This document shows positions 1-5,997 of a stretch of 9,854 bases of DNA, in pieces (positions within the stretch are counted from its first letter, which is position 1; each line of letters begins with the position of its first letter). The notes beneath the pieces were generated by a model. The model did no database searches, was not told where the DNA came from, and worked only from the letters and a program-made list of their open reading frames with translations. Where the stretch lies: positions 1-9,854 of the forward strand of contig CAUGNQ010000066.1 in assembly GCA_959600835.1 (NCBI GenBank), in the 5' to 3' direction. The stretch is from an uncultured Collinsella sp. Lineage in GTDB: Bacteria; Actinomycetota; Coriobacteriia; Coriobacteriales; Coriobacteriaceae. Made by a program: the position numbers and the translations under genes.

Positions 1-59
1 CGCCGAATGCTCGCCATCGAAATTTATCGGTGGCCCACTTCAGACTGTAATGGGTGGCG

Positions 60-383
60 ATGAGGCGATGCCGACAGTCTTCCGTATATAGTCCGGGTGG
101 ATGCGGGTGCGGTTTGCTACTGCTTCCGGTCATCGCTGTGAGCATTGGCGTGATGTTTGTGCTTGCTGGGCTGGCTGCGGCGGCGCTCGTACTGTTTATC
201 ACCGCCATCGGCGTGACGGTCTGGCTGTGCCGTTCTCGCGAGCAGCGTCGTGCCGATGGTAAGACTAATGTCGGATGGATTGCCTTTTTGATCATCGCCT
301 ACCTGCTGAGCATCAGCTATTTGGCCTTCTTTATCCTGTTGCTTGTGAGCACCTTTACCGGGGAATCCGTCACGGTGGGGTAG
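60..383 (+). CDS. Small membrane protein of unknown function
   Basis: I do not recognise a family. The predicted product is about 107 residues. A short Cys/Gly-rich basic N-terminus is followed by a long hydrophobic stretch (about residues 18-56, probably two closely spaced membrane segments), a charged loop rich in Arg, Gln and Lys, and a last hydrophobic segment (about 73-97). This pattern of hydrophobic blocks separated by a basic loop argues for a real membrane protein. The start is uncertain: ATG at 60 or GTG at 54 in the same frame, with only a weak GGGTGG ahead; an in-frame stop at 48-50 prevents a longer N-terminus. No partner gene lies nearby on the same strand, since the next gene is about 370 bases away across a decayed stretch. 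It could itself be a fragment of a larger membrane protein. Confidence 0.55.
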   Translation: MRRCRQSSVYSPGGCGCGLLLLPVIAVSIGVMFVLAGLAAAALVLFITAIGVTVWLCRSREQRRADGKTNVGWIAFLIIAYLLSISYLAFFILLLVSTFTGESVTVG

Positions 384-754
384 GTTTCGACGAGCTTCTT
401 GAGGATGAAGCGAGGGGACGGACCCTGAATGAACCGCGCCCCACATCAACAAGTTCCATTCGTTGTGTAGCAATCCGAATGTGCAAGTGTTTGGCGTGAG
501 GGCACCGCCGCCAGTAACACGGGGATGCAGGCCGCGATCGCCAGCCCCTATACCAGCTCATCGCAATAGATTCCATAAGGACCCACCAACAGGACATAGG
601 CCAACTTGCGAGCCCATCATTCGCTGCGGCCACAAATCAGCTGGCAGCTGAATTATCGCTATAAATCGCGAGGTAAAATGTCCAAAGATTGATGGACGGT
701 TCGCAGAATTTGCAAGGGTCATTGAGAAAGCAAAGCTGCGAGAAAGGAAGAGCC
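384..754. other. Gene-poor gap with a probable decayed gene
   Basis: No intact gene is convincing here. Short open frames exist on both strands but lack ribosome binding sites and protein-like composition. The minus strand holds a fragment that reads like a membrane protein with an internal stop (listed separately). AT-richer sequence at 650-680 (TATAAA at 660-665, TAAAAT at 674-679) could hold the promoter of the gene starting at 755, but no good -35 box is visible, so I do not call it. Confidence 0.5.
446..616 (-). pseudogene. Possible remnant of a membrane protein gene
   Basis: Read on the minus strand from 616 downwards, one frame gives a hydrophobic segment (WARKLAYVLLVGPYGIYCDE, then Leu-Val), a TAG stop at 550-548, and straight afterwards in the same frame a second hydrophobic segment (GLAIAACIPVLLAAVPSR). 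Two membrane-like helices in a single frame, interrupted by one stop, look like a mutated membrane protein gene rather than random sequence. The frame is closed by TGA at 619-617 on the left of the protein and at 448-446 on the right, so only a fragment is left. The family cannot be named. Chance is possible for so short a piece. Confidence 0.3.
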
Positions 755-1510
755 ATGGCTAAGAAGACGGGAGAGAAAGAAACGGTTGAAAAGGCCAAAG
801 GCTTCGAGATTCCCATCGATGAGGAATCGGCCGGCAAGCTGCTCGATACCATCTACAGGAGCGCACTGAATGGCGTCCCTAAGGTGAGTCGTTCGGTCGA
901 CGAGATGGTTGCCGACTACACGGGAAAGGCGAAGTCGCCCGATGATGCCGCAAGGGCACTCGCAAAGTGGCAGGTCATGAAATGCGGAACCTCAGGTTTC
1001 GTCACCGGGCTCGGGGGCTTGATTACGCTTCCGGTCGCAATTCCCGCGAACATAAGCAGCGTCATGTACGTTCAGATGCGCATGATCGCCTGCATCGCGA
1101 AGATGGGTGGCTATGACGTTACGTCCGACCAAGTTCAGACGATGATCTACATGTGCCTCACGGGTACGACGGCGAGTGATCTTGTCAAAATGGGGCTCAT
1201 CAAGACTGGGACGAAATCGCTTGAGGCTGCAATCAAGAAGATTCCCGGGTCGGCACTCGTGAAGATCAACCAGAAGGTTGGCTTCAGATTTATCACGAAG
1301 TTCGGCGAGAAGGGTATCATCAACCTCGGGAAAATGCTGCCCCTCGCCGGTGGCTTGATTGGCGGCGGCGTGGACGTGGCATCGACGAGCATCATTGCTA
1401 AGAACGCCATCAGGATGTTCATGGAGGGCGAGGACCCCGATGGAACCCTGCCCACTGAAGCGGAGGTCGAAAGCATCGAAGACGTTGAGGTGGAAAGCGA
1501 CCTGCTTTAG
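755..1510 (+). CDS. EcsC family protein
   Basis: The product of 251 residues resembles the EcsC family, named after the third gene of the Bacillus ecsABC locus; its biochemical role is not established. The N-terminus is charged. The central part has a Gly/Ala-rich hydrophobic stretch (about 78-105, with GFVTGLGGLITLPVAIPANI) followed by a helix with MRMIACIAKMGGYD, which is the typical core of the family. A second Gly-rich hydrophobic stretch (about 193-215, LPLAGGLIGGGVDVAS) is followed by a helix and an acidic tail. ATG at 755 is chosen because AAAGGAAG lies about five bases upstream; an in-frame ATG at 689 has no such site and would add an unlikely 22 residues. No ecsA or ecsB ABC transporter genes are visible, so this is a stand-alone copy. 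It sits between two decayed stretches. Confidence 0.75.
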   Translation: MAKKTGEKETVEKAKGFEIPIDEESAGKLLDTIYRSALNGVPKVSRSVDEMVADYTGKAKSPDDAARALAKWQVMKCGTSGFVTGLGGLITLPVAIPANISSVMYVQMRMIACIAKMGGYDVTSDQVQTMIYMCLTGTTASDLVKMGLIKTGTKSLEAAIKKIPGSALVKINQKVGFRFITKFGEKGIINLGKMLPLAGGLIGGGVDVASTSIIAKNAIRMFMEGEDPDGTLPTEAEVESIEDVEVESDLL

Positions 1511-1539
1511 TCTTCGCTATACGCGCCACACCCCATTGC

Positions 1540-1920
1540 CTAGCTTATGCCGTAGGGGCTGCCGGCTGTTATGAGGTAACCCGCCTGCTCGCCGCGGTCT
1601 ATTCGGCACATCGCGTGCGTCGTCTGCTTTGAGTCGCAGGCTGTGTCATTGCCGCCCACGATGGCCATGTGGTCGTTGAGTGTAGTCGAGCCCATGTGAC
1701 CCTTGGGTGGCTCTCAGCCCGCATCTACCAGGATTCTTGTCGAGTTCGTGCGAGCATCGAGCGTGTAGGGCATGCTCGAGAGCGTCGTTGTCCGCATGGA
1801 CCACGCCGCGCGGGTTCGCCATGTCGGAAATCGAGGCAAAGCGCTGCAACCGTAGAACCAGTAGTTCAAATCGATGTTGGCAAGCCTCGAGGTGTCATCG
1901 GTGATGGACGCGCGCTTCAT
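1540..1920 (-). pseudogene. Frameshifted remnant of an unidentified gene
   Basis: Protein-like sequence runs through this stretch on the minus strand but only if frames are switched. From 1920 one frame reads about 24 residues (including TSRLANIDLNYWFYG). At about 1849 the sense moves by one base to a second frame (LQRFASISDMANPRGVVHAD, then NDALEHA). At about 1775 it returns to the first frame (YTLDARTNSTRILVDAG), meets a TGA, and continues in the same frame (EPPKGHMGSTTLNDHMAIVG, GNDTACDSKQTTHAMCRID, EQAGYLITAGSPYGIS) to TAG at 1542-1540. Two compensating shifts and one stop are the mark of a decayed gene. A pattern of short turns such as TLDARTNSTRILVDAG and TLNDHMAIVGG recalls beta-propeller repeats of secreted proteins, but that is a weak inference. 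The start is missing: the first frame is stopped by TAG shortly upstream. Confidence 0.5.
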
Positions 1921-1968
1921 GCTCTTCTATATGGCAACCTTAGCTCTCAGCTAATGAATTCAAGTTCA

Positions 1969-2022
1969 ATCCTTCCTACGATGTGCTGTGTGCCGGCACG
2001 GTAGCCGGATCGTAGGAAGGAT
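1969..2022. repeat. Perfect 14-bp inverted repeat containing the RBS
   Basis: The left arm ATCCTTCCTACGAT (1969-1982) is the exact reverse complement of the right arm ATCGTAGGAAGGAT (2009-2022), with 26 bases between. The right arm contains AGGAAGG, the Shine-Dalgarno sequence of the gene starting at 2028, and the left arm contains the complementary CCTTCCT. If transcription starts upstream of 1969, the arms would pair in the mRNA and hide the ribosome binding site; as DNA it could be an operator. The spacer also contains the short palindrome TGCCGGCA (1991-1998). The repeat is certain; its function is inferred. Confidence 0.85.
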
Positions 2023-2027
2023 GAATA

Positions 2028-2471
2028 ATGGCAAAAGAGGGAAAGAAGCCGATCGGCAAGATTGTCCTAGGCGTCATCGTGGTGCTGGTTATCGTCGGTG
2101 CCGTGGGTTCTATGGGCGGCAATTCAACCGATTCGTCTGCGAGCGATTCGGCAAAACCTGCCGAGGCGACACAGCAGGCTGAGGAGCAAAAAGAACCGCA
2201 AGAACCGTATATCATTGCTGACGAGGCTGAAGACACCTCCAGTCAGTTTGCCTATAAGATCACGGGCACGCTTACCAATAACACGGACAAGGAAAAGAGC
2301 TACATTCAGATTGAGTATGTTCTGTATGATGCCGATGGCAACCAGGTTGGAACGGCTCTTGCAAACACCAATCATCTGAAGGCGGGCGGCTCCTGGAAGT
2401 TCGAGGCGCTGGGTACGGTGTCTCCCGACCAGGTTGCTAGCTGGGAGCGTTCGGACGTAAGCGGTTTCTAG
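2028..2471 (+). CDS. Membrane-anchored FxLYD domain protein
   Basis: The product of 147 residues has a short basic N-terminus, one hydrophobic segment (about residues 9-29, no lipobox Cys), a low-complexity Ser/Ala/Glu/Gln/Pro linker (about 31-60), and a C-terminal domain (about 61-145) of the FxLYD type. This is seen in YKITGTLTNNTDKEKSYIQI, then EYVLYDADGNQVGTAL with the LYD motif at 99-101, and a closing Gly-Ser-Trp-Lys-Phe-Glu strand. Such domains are small beta-sandwiches found outside the membrane; their ligand is generally unknown. It most likely sits in the membrane with the domain on the outer face. Start: ATG at 2028 with AGGAAGG seven bases upstream, inside the inverted repeat 1969-2022. 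It is followed after 32 bases by a helix-turn-helix gene and then a membrane kinase, so a sensing role is possible but only inferred. Confidence 0.8.
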   Translation: MAKEGKKPIGKIVLGVIVVLVIVGAVGSMGGNSTDSSASDSAKPAEATQQAEEQKEPQEPYIIADEAEDTSSQFAYKITGTLTNNTDKEKSYIQIEYVLYDADGNQVGTALANTNHLKAGGSWKFEALGTVSPDQVASWERSDVSGF

Positions 2472-2503
2472 CATGTTGCATGCACTGGGGGAGGTGAAGT
2501 CGT

Positions 2504-2926
2504 ATGCCCGATAAAAAGCTGACCGAGGAGCTGCTCAATGAGCTTCTCGATGCGCCGAACATCGATGGCTATATCAGGGAGCACGACTTTGCTGCCCCGT
2601 CGCTTTCGGACTACCTGAAGCAGCTGCTGCAGGAAAAGGGCTTGGAGCGCTCGCGCGTGGTTCGTATGGCCGATCTCAATGAGACCTTTGGCTATCAGAT
2701 CTTTACCGGTGCGCGTCACCCGAGTCGCAATAAGGTGCTGCAGATTGCCTTTGCGATGGCGCTGACGCTCAAAGAGGCCAACCGTGCACTGACGGCTGCC
2801 GGGGTAAGCGTCCTCAACTGCAAGGATCGCCGTGATGCGATTATCATCTTTTGCATCGATCGCGGGTGCAGCCTCCAAAAGGTCAACGAGGAGCTGTATC
2901 GCTTTGGCGAGGAGACGGTGAGTTAG
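2504..2926 (+). CDS. Xre-like helix-turn-helix protein
   Basis: The product of 140 residues has an acidic helical N-terminus (1-30) and a region resembling an Xre/Cro-type helix-turn-helix (about 33-100). SLSDYLKQLLQEKGLERSRV gives the first helices, the likely recognition region is LNETFGYQIFTGARHPSRNK, and VLQIAFAMALTLKEANRALT completes the bundle. The C-terminal 40 residues are mixed helix with two Cys (117 and 122). It may bind DNA or serve as an adaptor for the kinase encoded next. A strong ribosome binding site GGGGGAGGTG lies eight bases before ATG 2504. Spacing is 32 bases from the FxLYD gene and about 100 bases to the kinase start. I have seen such small Xre-like proteins beside Ser/Thr kinases in Gram-positive genomes, which is recollection and was not checked. 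The name is by fold only; target and signal are unknown. Confidence 0.7.
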   Translation: MPDKKLTEELLNELLDAPNIDGYIREHDFAAPSLSDYLKQLLQEKGLERSRVVRMADLNETFGYQIFTGARHPSRNKVLQIAFAMALTLKEANRALTAAGVSVLNCKDRRDAIIIFCIDRGCSLQKVNEELYRFGEETVS

Positions 2927-3011
2927 CGGCTGATATCTGAGCCGGCGGAGCTGCCGAACAACGATGCAAACGAACGGGGCGCGGATGCCATGGGGTGTCT
3001 GCGCCCTGCGC

Positions 3012-3017
3012 TATGAT
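3012..3017 (+). promoter_or_regulatory. Candidate -10 box TATGAT before the kinase
   Basis: TATGAT ends seven bases before ATG 3025, so a transcript starting at the usual distance would begin at or next to that ATG, giving a leaderless mRNA. No good -35 box is visible. A GC-rich pair of arms (GGGCGC at 2977-2982, GCGCCC at 3001-3006) lies just upstream. The call is by similarity to the consensus only. Confidence 0.4.
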
Positions 3018-3024
3018 GGAGGCT

Positions 3025-4404
3025 ATGGATACTCAGACCACAACATATTCCGATGACGAGCTGACCGCAGCGCTTGCCGAACATCTGGCGTCGCTCGATC
3101 GCGACGACAGCTATCGCGTGGAGCGTGTACTTAAGCGCTCGTCCGTTGAAACAACCGAGCTCGTGTACTTTGAAGGAACCGGCGGTGGTTCGCTCGGCCC
3201 CTTTGTCCGTAAACGCATCGATGCTTCGGCTCAAATCGGCGGGGCATACGAGCGTCTGTTTGCCGCTCAACGGGCGGGCAGGCGTTTTGAGCACCTGCCC
3301 AGAATCGTCGATTGCCGTCGTGTGGGCGACGAGCTTAACGTGGTTATGGAATATATCGAAGGAGAGACGCTCGGGGTGCTGGTGGACCGTCTGGGAGCCA
3401 CCCCCGATTATGCATGTGAATTGTATCCTGCCCTATGCGATGCCGTGGGCGAGCTCCATGCCGGTTTTGCAATGGCGGGGGAGACGTCGGCGCCGGTGAT
3501 CCATCGCGACCTCAAGCCATCGAATATCATCGTGACAGGTGCGAGCCGTACGCTCGATGAGGGCCTGACGTTTTCATCGCTGGTGATTATCGACTTGGGG
3601 ATCGCGCGCGTATGGCGCGATGGCGCCGATGCCGACACCGTCAAGTTTGGCACGCGACCCTATGCGCCGCCCGAGCAGTATGGGTTTGGGCAGACGAGTG
3701 TGCGCAGCGACGTCTACGCACTTGGCGCCCTGTTGTTCTTCTGCTTGACGGGAATCGACCCTAAACCAGGGCTCGACATGCGCGAGCAATGCGAGGCGCG
3801 TGGCATTCCCACTCCACTTGCCGATGTCATCTGCATGTCGATGGCGCTCGACCCGGCTAAGCGTTTTGCGAGTGCGGAAGCGTTGGGACGGGCTACGCGC
3901 GCGGCATACGATCTGAGTCGCCCCGTGCGGCCTCCTGTGTCTGCACCTGTCCGTACTCCGGCCTCGGAGACGGTGTTGACGCCCCAAGGGCTCCAGAACC
4001 CCGCAGGGCTTCCTAGGCCTGCCGCCTCCGCTGCATGCGGTCTGCTCTCTCGCGTTCCGGAGTCTCTGGGGCGCATTTGGAATACGCTTGTCTGCTTCTC
4101 GCTACTTGTGTTCTTTGCCGGAAGTCACTTTGCCGTCTTTCACCCCACGGGAGCAAACCAAAGCTACCCGACGTGGCTTCTCATAATCGAGTATTTTTTC
4201 TTTGTCGATGGCCTTATGGCGCTTATGCATTTTGCGCTGCTCGATAAGCGCCGTCTTCGTCGGCGATTCACACTGCTTGACAGCTATCGCGGCAAGAAAC
4301 TCGCGAAACTCTGGCTCAAGGCATTGGGTGTGCTGCTCCTATGTATGATCGTCATAGTCGCGGTTGCCAATGCGACCGGCGTCGTCGATACCTCCGCTAC
4401 CTAA
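3025..4404 (+). CDS. Membrane-anchored Ser/Thr protein kinase
   Basis: The product is a Hanks-type kinase of about 459 residues (469 from the upstream GTG at 2995). Visible motifs, numbered from ATG 3025: candidate ATP-binding Lys63 in FVRKRID; catalytic loop HRDLKPSN at 160-167 with Asp162 and Asn167; DLG at 190-192 in place of DFG, an allowed variant; an activation segment ending in APPEQYG; and SDVYALGALLFFCLTG in the C-lobe. The glycine loop is degenerate: the N-lobe segment VLKRSSVETTELV has no GxGxxG. A Pro/Ala-rich linker (about 300-340) leads to three hydrophobic segments (about 354-373, 383-406, 433-452), so the kinase domain should be cytoplasmic and tethered by its C-terminus. No extracellular PASTA repeats are present. 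Start choices are GTG 2995, ATG 3013, 3016 or 3025; none has a well-spaced ribosome binding site. It follows the helix-turn-helix gene and may share its pathway. Confidence 0.88.
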   Translation: MDTQTTTYSDDELTAALAEHLASLDRDDSYRVERVLKRSSVETTELVYFEGTGGGSLGPFVRKRIDASAQIGGAYERLFAAQRAGRRFEHLPRIVDCRRVGDELNVVMEYIEGETLGVLVDRLGATPDYACELYPALCDAVGELHAGFAMAGETSAPVIHRDLKPSNIIVTGASRTLDEGLTFSSLVIIDLGIARVWRDGADADTVKFGTRPYAPPEQYGFGQTSVRSDVYALGALLFFCLTGIDPKPGLDMREQCEARGIPTPLADVICMSMALDPAKRFASAEALGRATRAAYDLSRPVRPPVSAPVRTPASETVLTPQGLQNPAGLPRPAASAACGLLSRVPESLGRIWNTLVCFSLLVFFAGSHFAVFHPTGANQSYPTWLLIIEYFFFVDGLMALMHFALLDKRRLRRRFTLLDSYRGKKLAKLWLKALGVLLLCMIVIVAVANATGVVDTSAT

Positions 4405-4408
4405 AAGA

Positions 4409-4431
4409 AAAGGGCCCCATTGGGGCCCTTT
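4409..4431. terminator. Bidirectional hairpin terminator
   Basis: A ten-base stem AAAGGGCCCC (4409-4418) pairs with GGGGCCCTTT (4422-4431) around a three-base loop. It lies between two convergent stops (4404 on plus, 4442 on minus). On the minus strand the hairpin is followed by TTTTCTTTT, a good U-tract; on the plus strand only three T follow, so it should stop the minus-strand gene better. Confidence 0.85.
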
Positions 4432-4441
4432 GCAGTTGCAC

Positions 4442-5575
4442 TTAGATGCGGTTCATCTGAGCGGCGACTTTGTTGTACCAGTCCTGCCATGTGGGCGGGC
4501 AGTACTTTTTGGCCGCTGCCGGGGTAAGGGTGGAGCCGTAGTTGGCGCCCAGATAGGCAACGTGAGCGGAGATACCCTCGCTCCAGCTGCCAAAGCTGCG
4601 CCAACCGCCGCCACGGGCGCTCCAGCCCCAGGCGTTGTAAGAATTGGCGCAATAAGTACCCTTGGTGCTCTCGATACAGGCGATGGCGGGGGACCAACGG
4701 GGGTCGACACCGGTATTCCAGGCGGCGACGGCAAAGTTATAGCCCTGGCCTGCCATGGGGGAGCCGGCAAGATAATTGTCGATGCGGCTCGTCCACTCAT
4801 TGATGAACGAATCGTAATCGGAGCTACCGGTATTGGAGTTGTTCACCGTGGTGTCGATGGTGGTGTTGGTGTTGGTGGCCTGGCTGCTGGAATTGCTGCC
4901 GCTTACGCCGTCGCCCGAGAGCTTCTCGGCGGCAGCGGCCTTATCGGCCTCAAGCTTGGCAAGCTCGGCAGCATTTTCCTGCTCGGCTTTTGCCTGTGCC
5001 TCGCTGCGGAGCTGCTGGGCCTGCGCCAGTGCATCCTCGGCGTTCTTCTGCTCTGCCTCAAGCTGTGACTTGGCCTGCTGGAGCTCGGCCTTGTTCTGCT
5101 CGAGTTCGGTTTGCATATTATTGAGCTCTTCGATCTCGTCGACGCTCGAGCTCGTGATCTGGTTGGTGTATTTGCAGGTCGTGATGAACTCACCCAGGCT
5201 CTGTGCATTGACCAGGAAGCTCACGATGGGATTGGTGCCCTTCTGATACTTGTACAGATCGCGCATGGCGGAGCTTGCCTTGGCCTGCTGCTCGGGAAGC
5301 TTAGCCTCGATTTCCTCGATGCTTGCCTCATTGGAGTCAATCTGTTTTTGCAGGTCATCGAGTTTGGTGCGGGCGTCGTTGTAGGCGCTCGTGGCGGCTT
5401 CGATCTTCTGCTGGGCTGCGGAAAGCTGGTCCTGCGTTGCCTGCGAGGCGGCATACGCCGCAACGGGGGAGAGCATCGGCGTGGCCGTCAGCGCAACGGC
5501 GAGCGCGGCGCTCGTGATGATACGAGCCGGCTTCGACGCAATGAGCGCTGCGGTGCGATGATTCGAATGCTGCAT
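4442..5575 (-). CDS. Secreted coiled-coil protein with lysozyme-like C-terminal domain
   Basis: The product of 377 residues has a signal peptide (1-42: basic part, hydrophobic core ITSAALAVALTATPML, cleavage expected after AYA at 42). A long coiled coil follows (about 44-222, rich in Ala, Gln, Glu, Lys), broken at 108-135 by YKYQKGTNPIVSFLVNAQSL, in the manner of PcsB/CwlO-type wall-hydrolase regulators. A Ser/Asn/Thr linker (223-252) joins a globular C-terminus (253-377) that contains IACIESTKGTYCANSYNAWG. In that segment Glu302 is in the position expected of the catalytic acid of a lysozyme-like transglycosylase or glucosaminidase fold. It probably acts on peptidoglycan outside the cell; enzyme activity is inferred. 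ATG at 5575 is chosen because AGAGGG precedes it by a few bases; the in-frame TTG at 5590 would place that site inside the gene. A likely promoter and a palindrome cluster lie directly upstream. Confidence 0.85.
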   Translation of the reverse strand: MQHSNHRTAALIASKPARIITSAALAVALTATPMLSPVAAYAASQATQDQLSAAQQKIEAATSAYNDARTKLDDLQKQIDSNEASIEEIEAKLPEQQAKASSAMRDLYKYQKGTNPIVSFLVNAQSLGEFITTCKYTNQITSSSVDEIEELNNMQTELEQNKAELQQAKSQLEAEQKNAEDALAQAQQLRSEAQAKAEQENAAELAKLEADKAAAAEKLSGDGVSGSNSSSQATNTNTTIDTTVNNSNTGSSDYDSFINEWTSRIDNYLAGSPMAGQGYNFAVAAWNTGVDPRWSPAIACIESTKGTYCANSYNAWGWSARGGGWRSFGSWSEGISAHVAYLGANYGSTLTPAAAKKYCPPTWQDWYNKVAAQMNRI

Positions 5576-5617
5576 CCAGTCCCTCTGCAATCAATCGTAG
5601 GTTATGGTTCGAACGGT

Positions 5618-5623
5618 ATTCTA
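5618..5623 (-). promoter_or_regulatory. Candidate -10 box TAGAAT of the wall-protein gene
   Basis: On the minus strand TAGAAT lies about 43 bases ahead of ATG 5575, which would give a leader of roughly 36 bases. The expected -35 position (about 5641-5646) reads CAAGTT, a poor match, and falls inside the palindrome cluster. A weak -35 under a dyad fits a promoter that needs an activator. Called by eye. Confidence 0.45.
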
Positions 5624-5638
5624 CTACTGCTTTCGACC

Positions 5639-5684
5639 TCAACTTGAACCTTAAAGGTTCCAAAGGGTCAAGTTGAACTTGAGG
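5639..5684. promoter_or_regulatory. Overlapping palindromes, candidate operator cluster
   Basis: Three dyads overlap. TCAACTTGA (5639-5647) is the reverse complement of TCAAGTTGA (5668-5676). GAACCTTAAAGGTTC (5646-5660) is a perfect palindrome about one central base. TCAAGTTGAACTTGA (5668-5682) is another perfect 15-base palindrome and is followed by GG. The last resembles operators of MerR-family activators, such as the SoxR-type CCTCAAGTT/AACTTGAGG arms. No regulator gene of that family is in the window. Confidence 0.65.
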
Positions 5685-5935
5685 CTTTGGCTTTGACCTG
5701 CAGTTATGATGAATTGTTGAGAAACCATAGAGTTCAACTTTAACGTTACGGGGGCCTGTCCGAGAGGGTTTTTGTTTATCAAAAGTCGCCTCACGTGGGG
5801 AAAGATGCAATCGTGGGCAAGAAATGAGACTTGACGACGTGGATGCCCGGCATGGGCGGCGGAGGAGCAGGCAAACTGCTTCGCCTTGTTTGCCATAGAT
5901 ACGGTGGAGCTTTGGGCGCCGGCGGCTTGGCACGC

Positions 5936-5941
5936 TAGAAT
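5936..5941 (+). promoter_or_regulatory. Candidate -10 box TAGAAT of the ligase gene
   Basis: TAGAAT is preceded by TTGGGC at 5912-5917 with an 18-base spacer, a weak but acceptable -35. The transcript would begin near 5948 and carry about 50 leader bases with a five-bp hairpin (5962-5976) ending some ten bases before the ribosome binding site. Called by similarity to consensus. Confidence 0.45.
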
Positions 5942-5997
5942 AAATCAGTTGCGCAAAGACCGCCCGTTGTGCGGGCAGTTCATGATAGGAAGTTTCC

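Larger units (their letters stand above)
1511..2027. other. Long gap holding a decayed gene and an inverted repeat
   Basis: No intact gene is supported in this 517-base gap. It holds a frameshifted minus-strand gene remnant (1540-1920) and a perfect 14-bp inverted repeat directly in front of the next gene (1969-2022), both listed separately. Plus-strand open frames here overlap the remnant and lack ribosome binding sites. I see no clear terminator for the EcsC-family gene. Confidence 0.55.
5576..5997. other. Divergent intergenic region with palindromes and promoters
   Basis: About 420 bases lie between the secreted wall protein (minus) and the D-Asp ligase (plus). From left to right it holds a minus-strand -10 box, a palindrome cluster at 5639-5684, an AT-rich part with a further TTCAACTT (5733-5740), a short stem GGCAAAC/GTTTGCC (5870-5876 with 5888-5894), a plus-strand -10 box, and a small hairpin GCCCG/CGGGC (5962-5966 with 5972-5976) just before the ligase ribosome binding site. 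A minus-strand open frame of 81 codons at 5651-5896 has no ribosome binding site and I do not call it a gene. Confidence 0.6.

Noticed and set aside
117..473. Minus-strand open frame over the small membrane protein
   Set aside because: The plus-strand reading has clean hydrophobic segments; the minus-strand product is His/Gln/Asp-rich with no recognisable feature and no ribosome binding site.
1669..2004. Plus-strand open frames of 65-111 codons in the gap
   Set aside because: They overlap the better-supported minus-strand gene remnant, and one extends through the inverted repeat; no ribosome binding site.
4364..5068. Plus-strand open frame of 234 codons
   Set aside because: It runs across the terminator at 4409-4431 and antisense to the coiled-coil/lysozyme-like gene, with Gly/Ala/Leu-rich shadow composition.
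5870..5894. Stem GGCAAAC/GTTTGCC as a terminator
   Set aside because: Only seven base pairs with an 11-base loop and no T-tract, and no gene ends nearby on the strand concerned.
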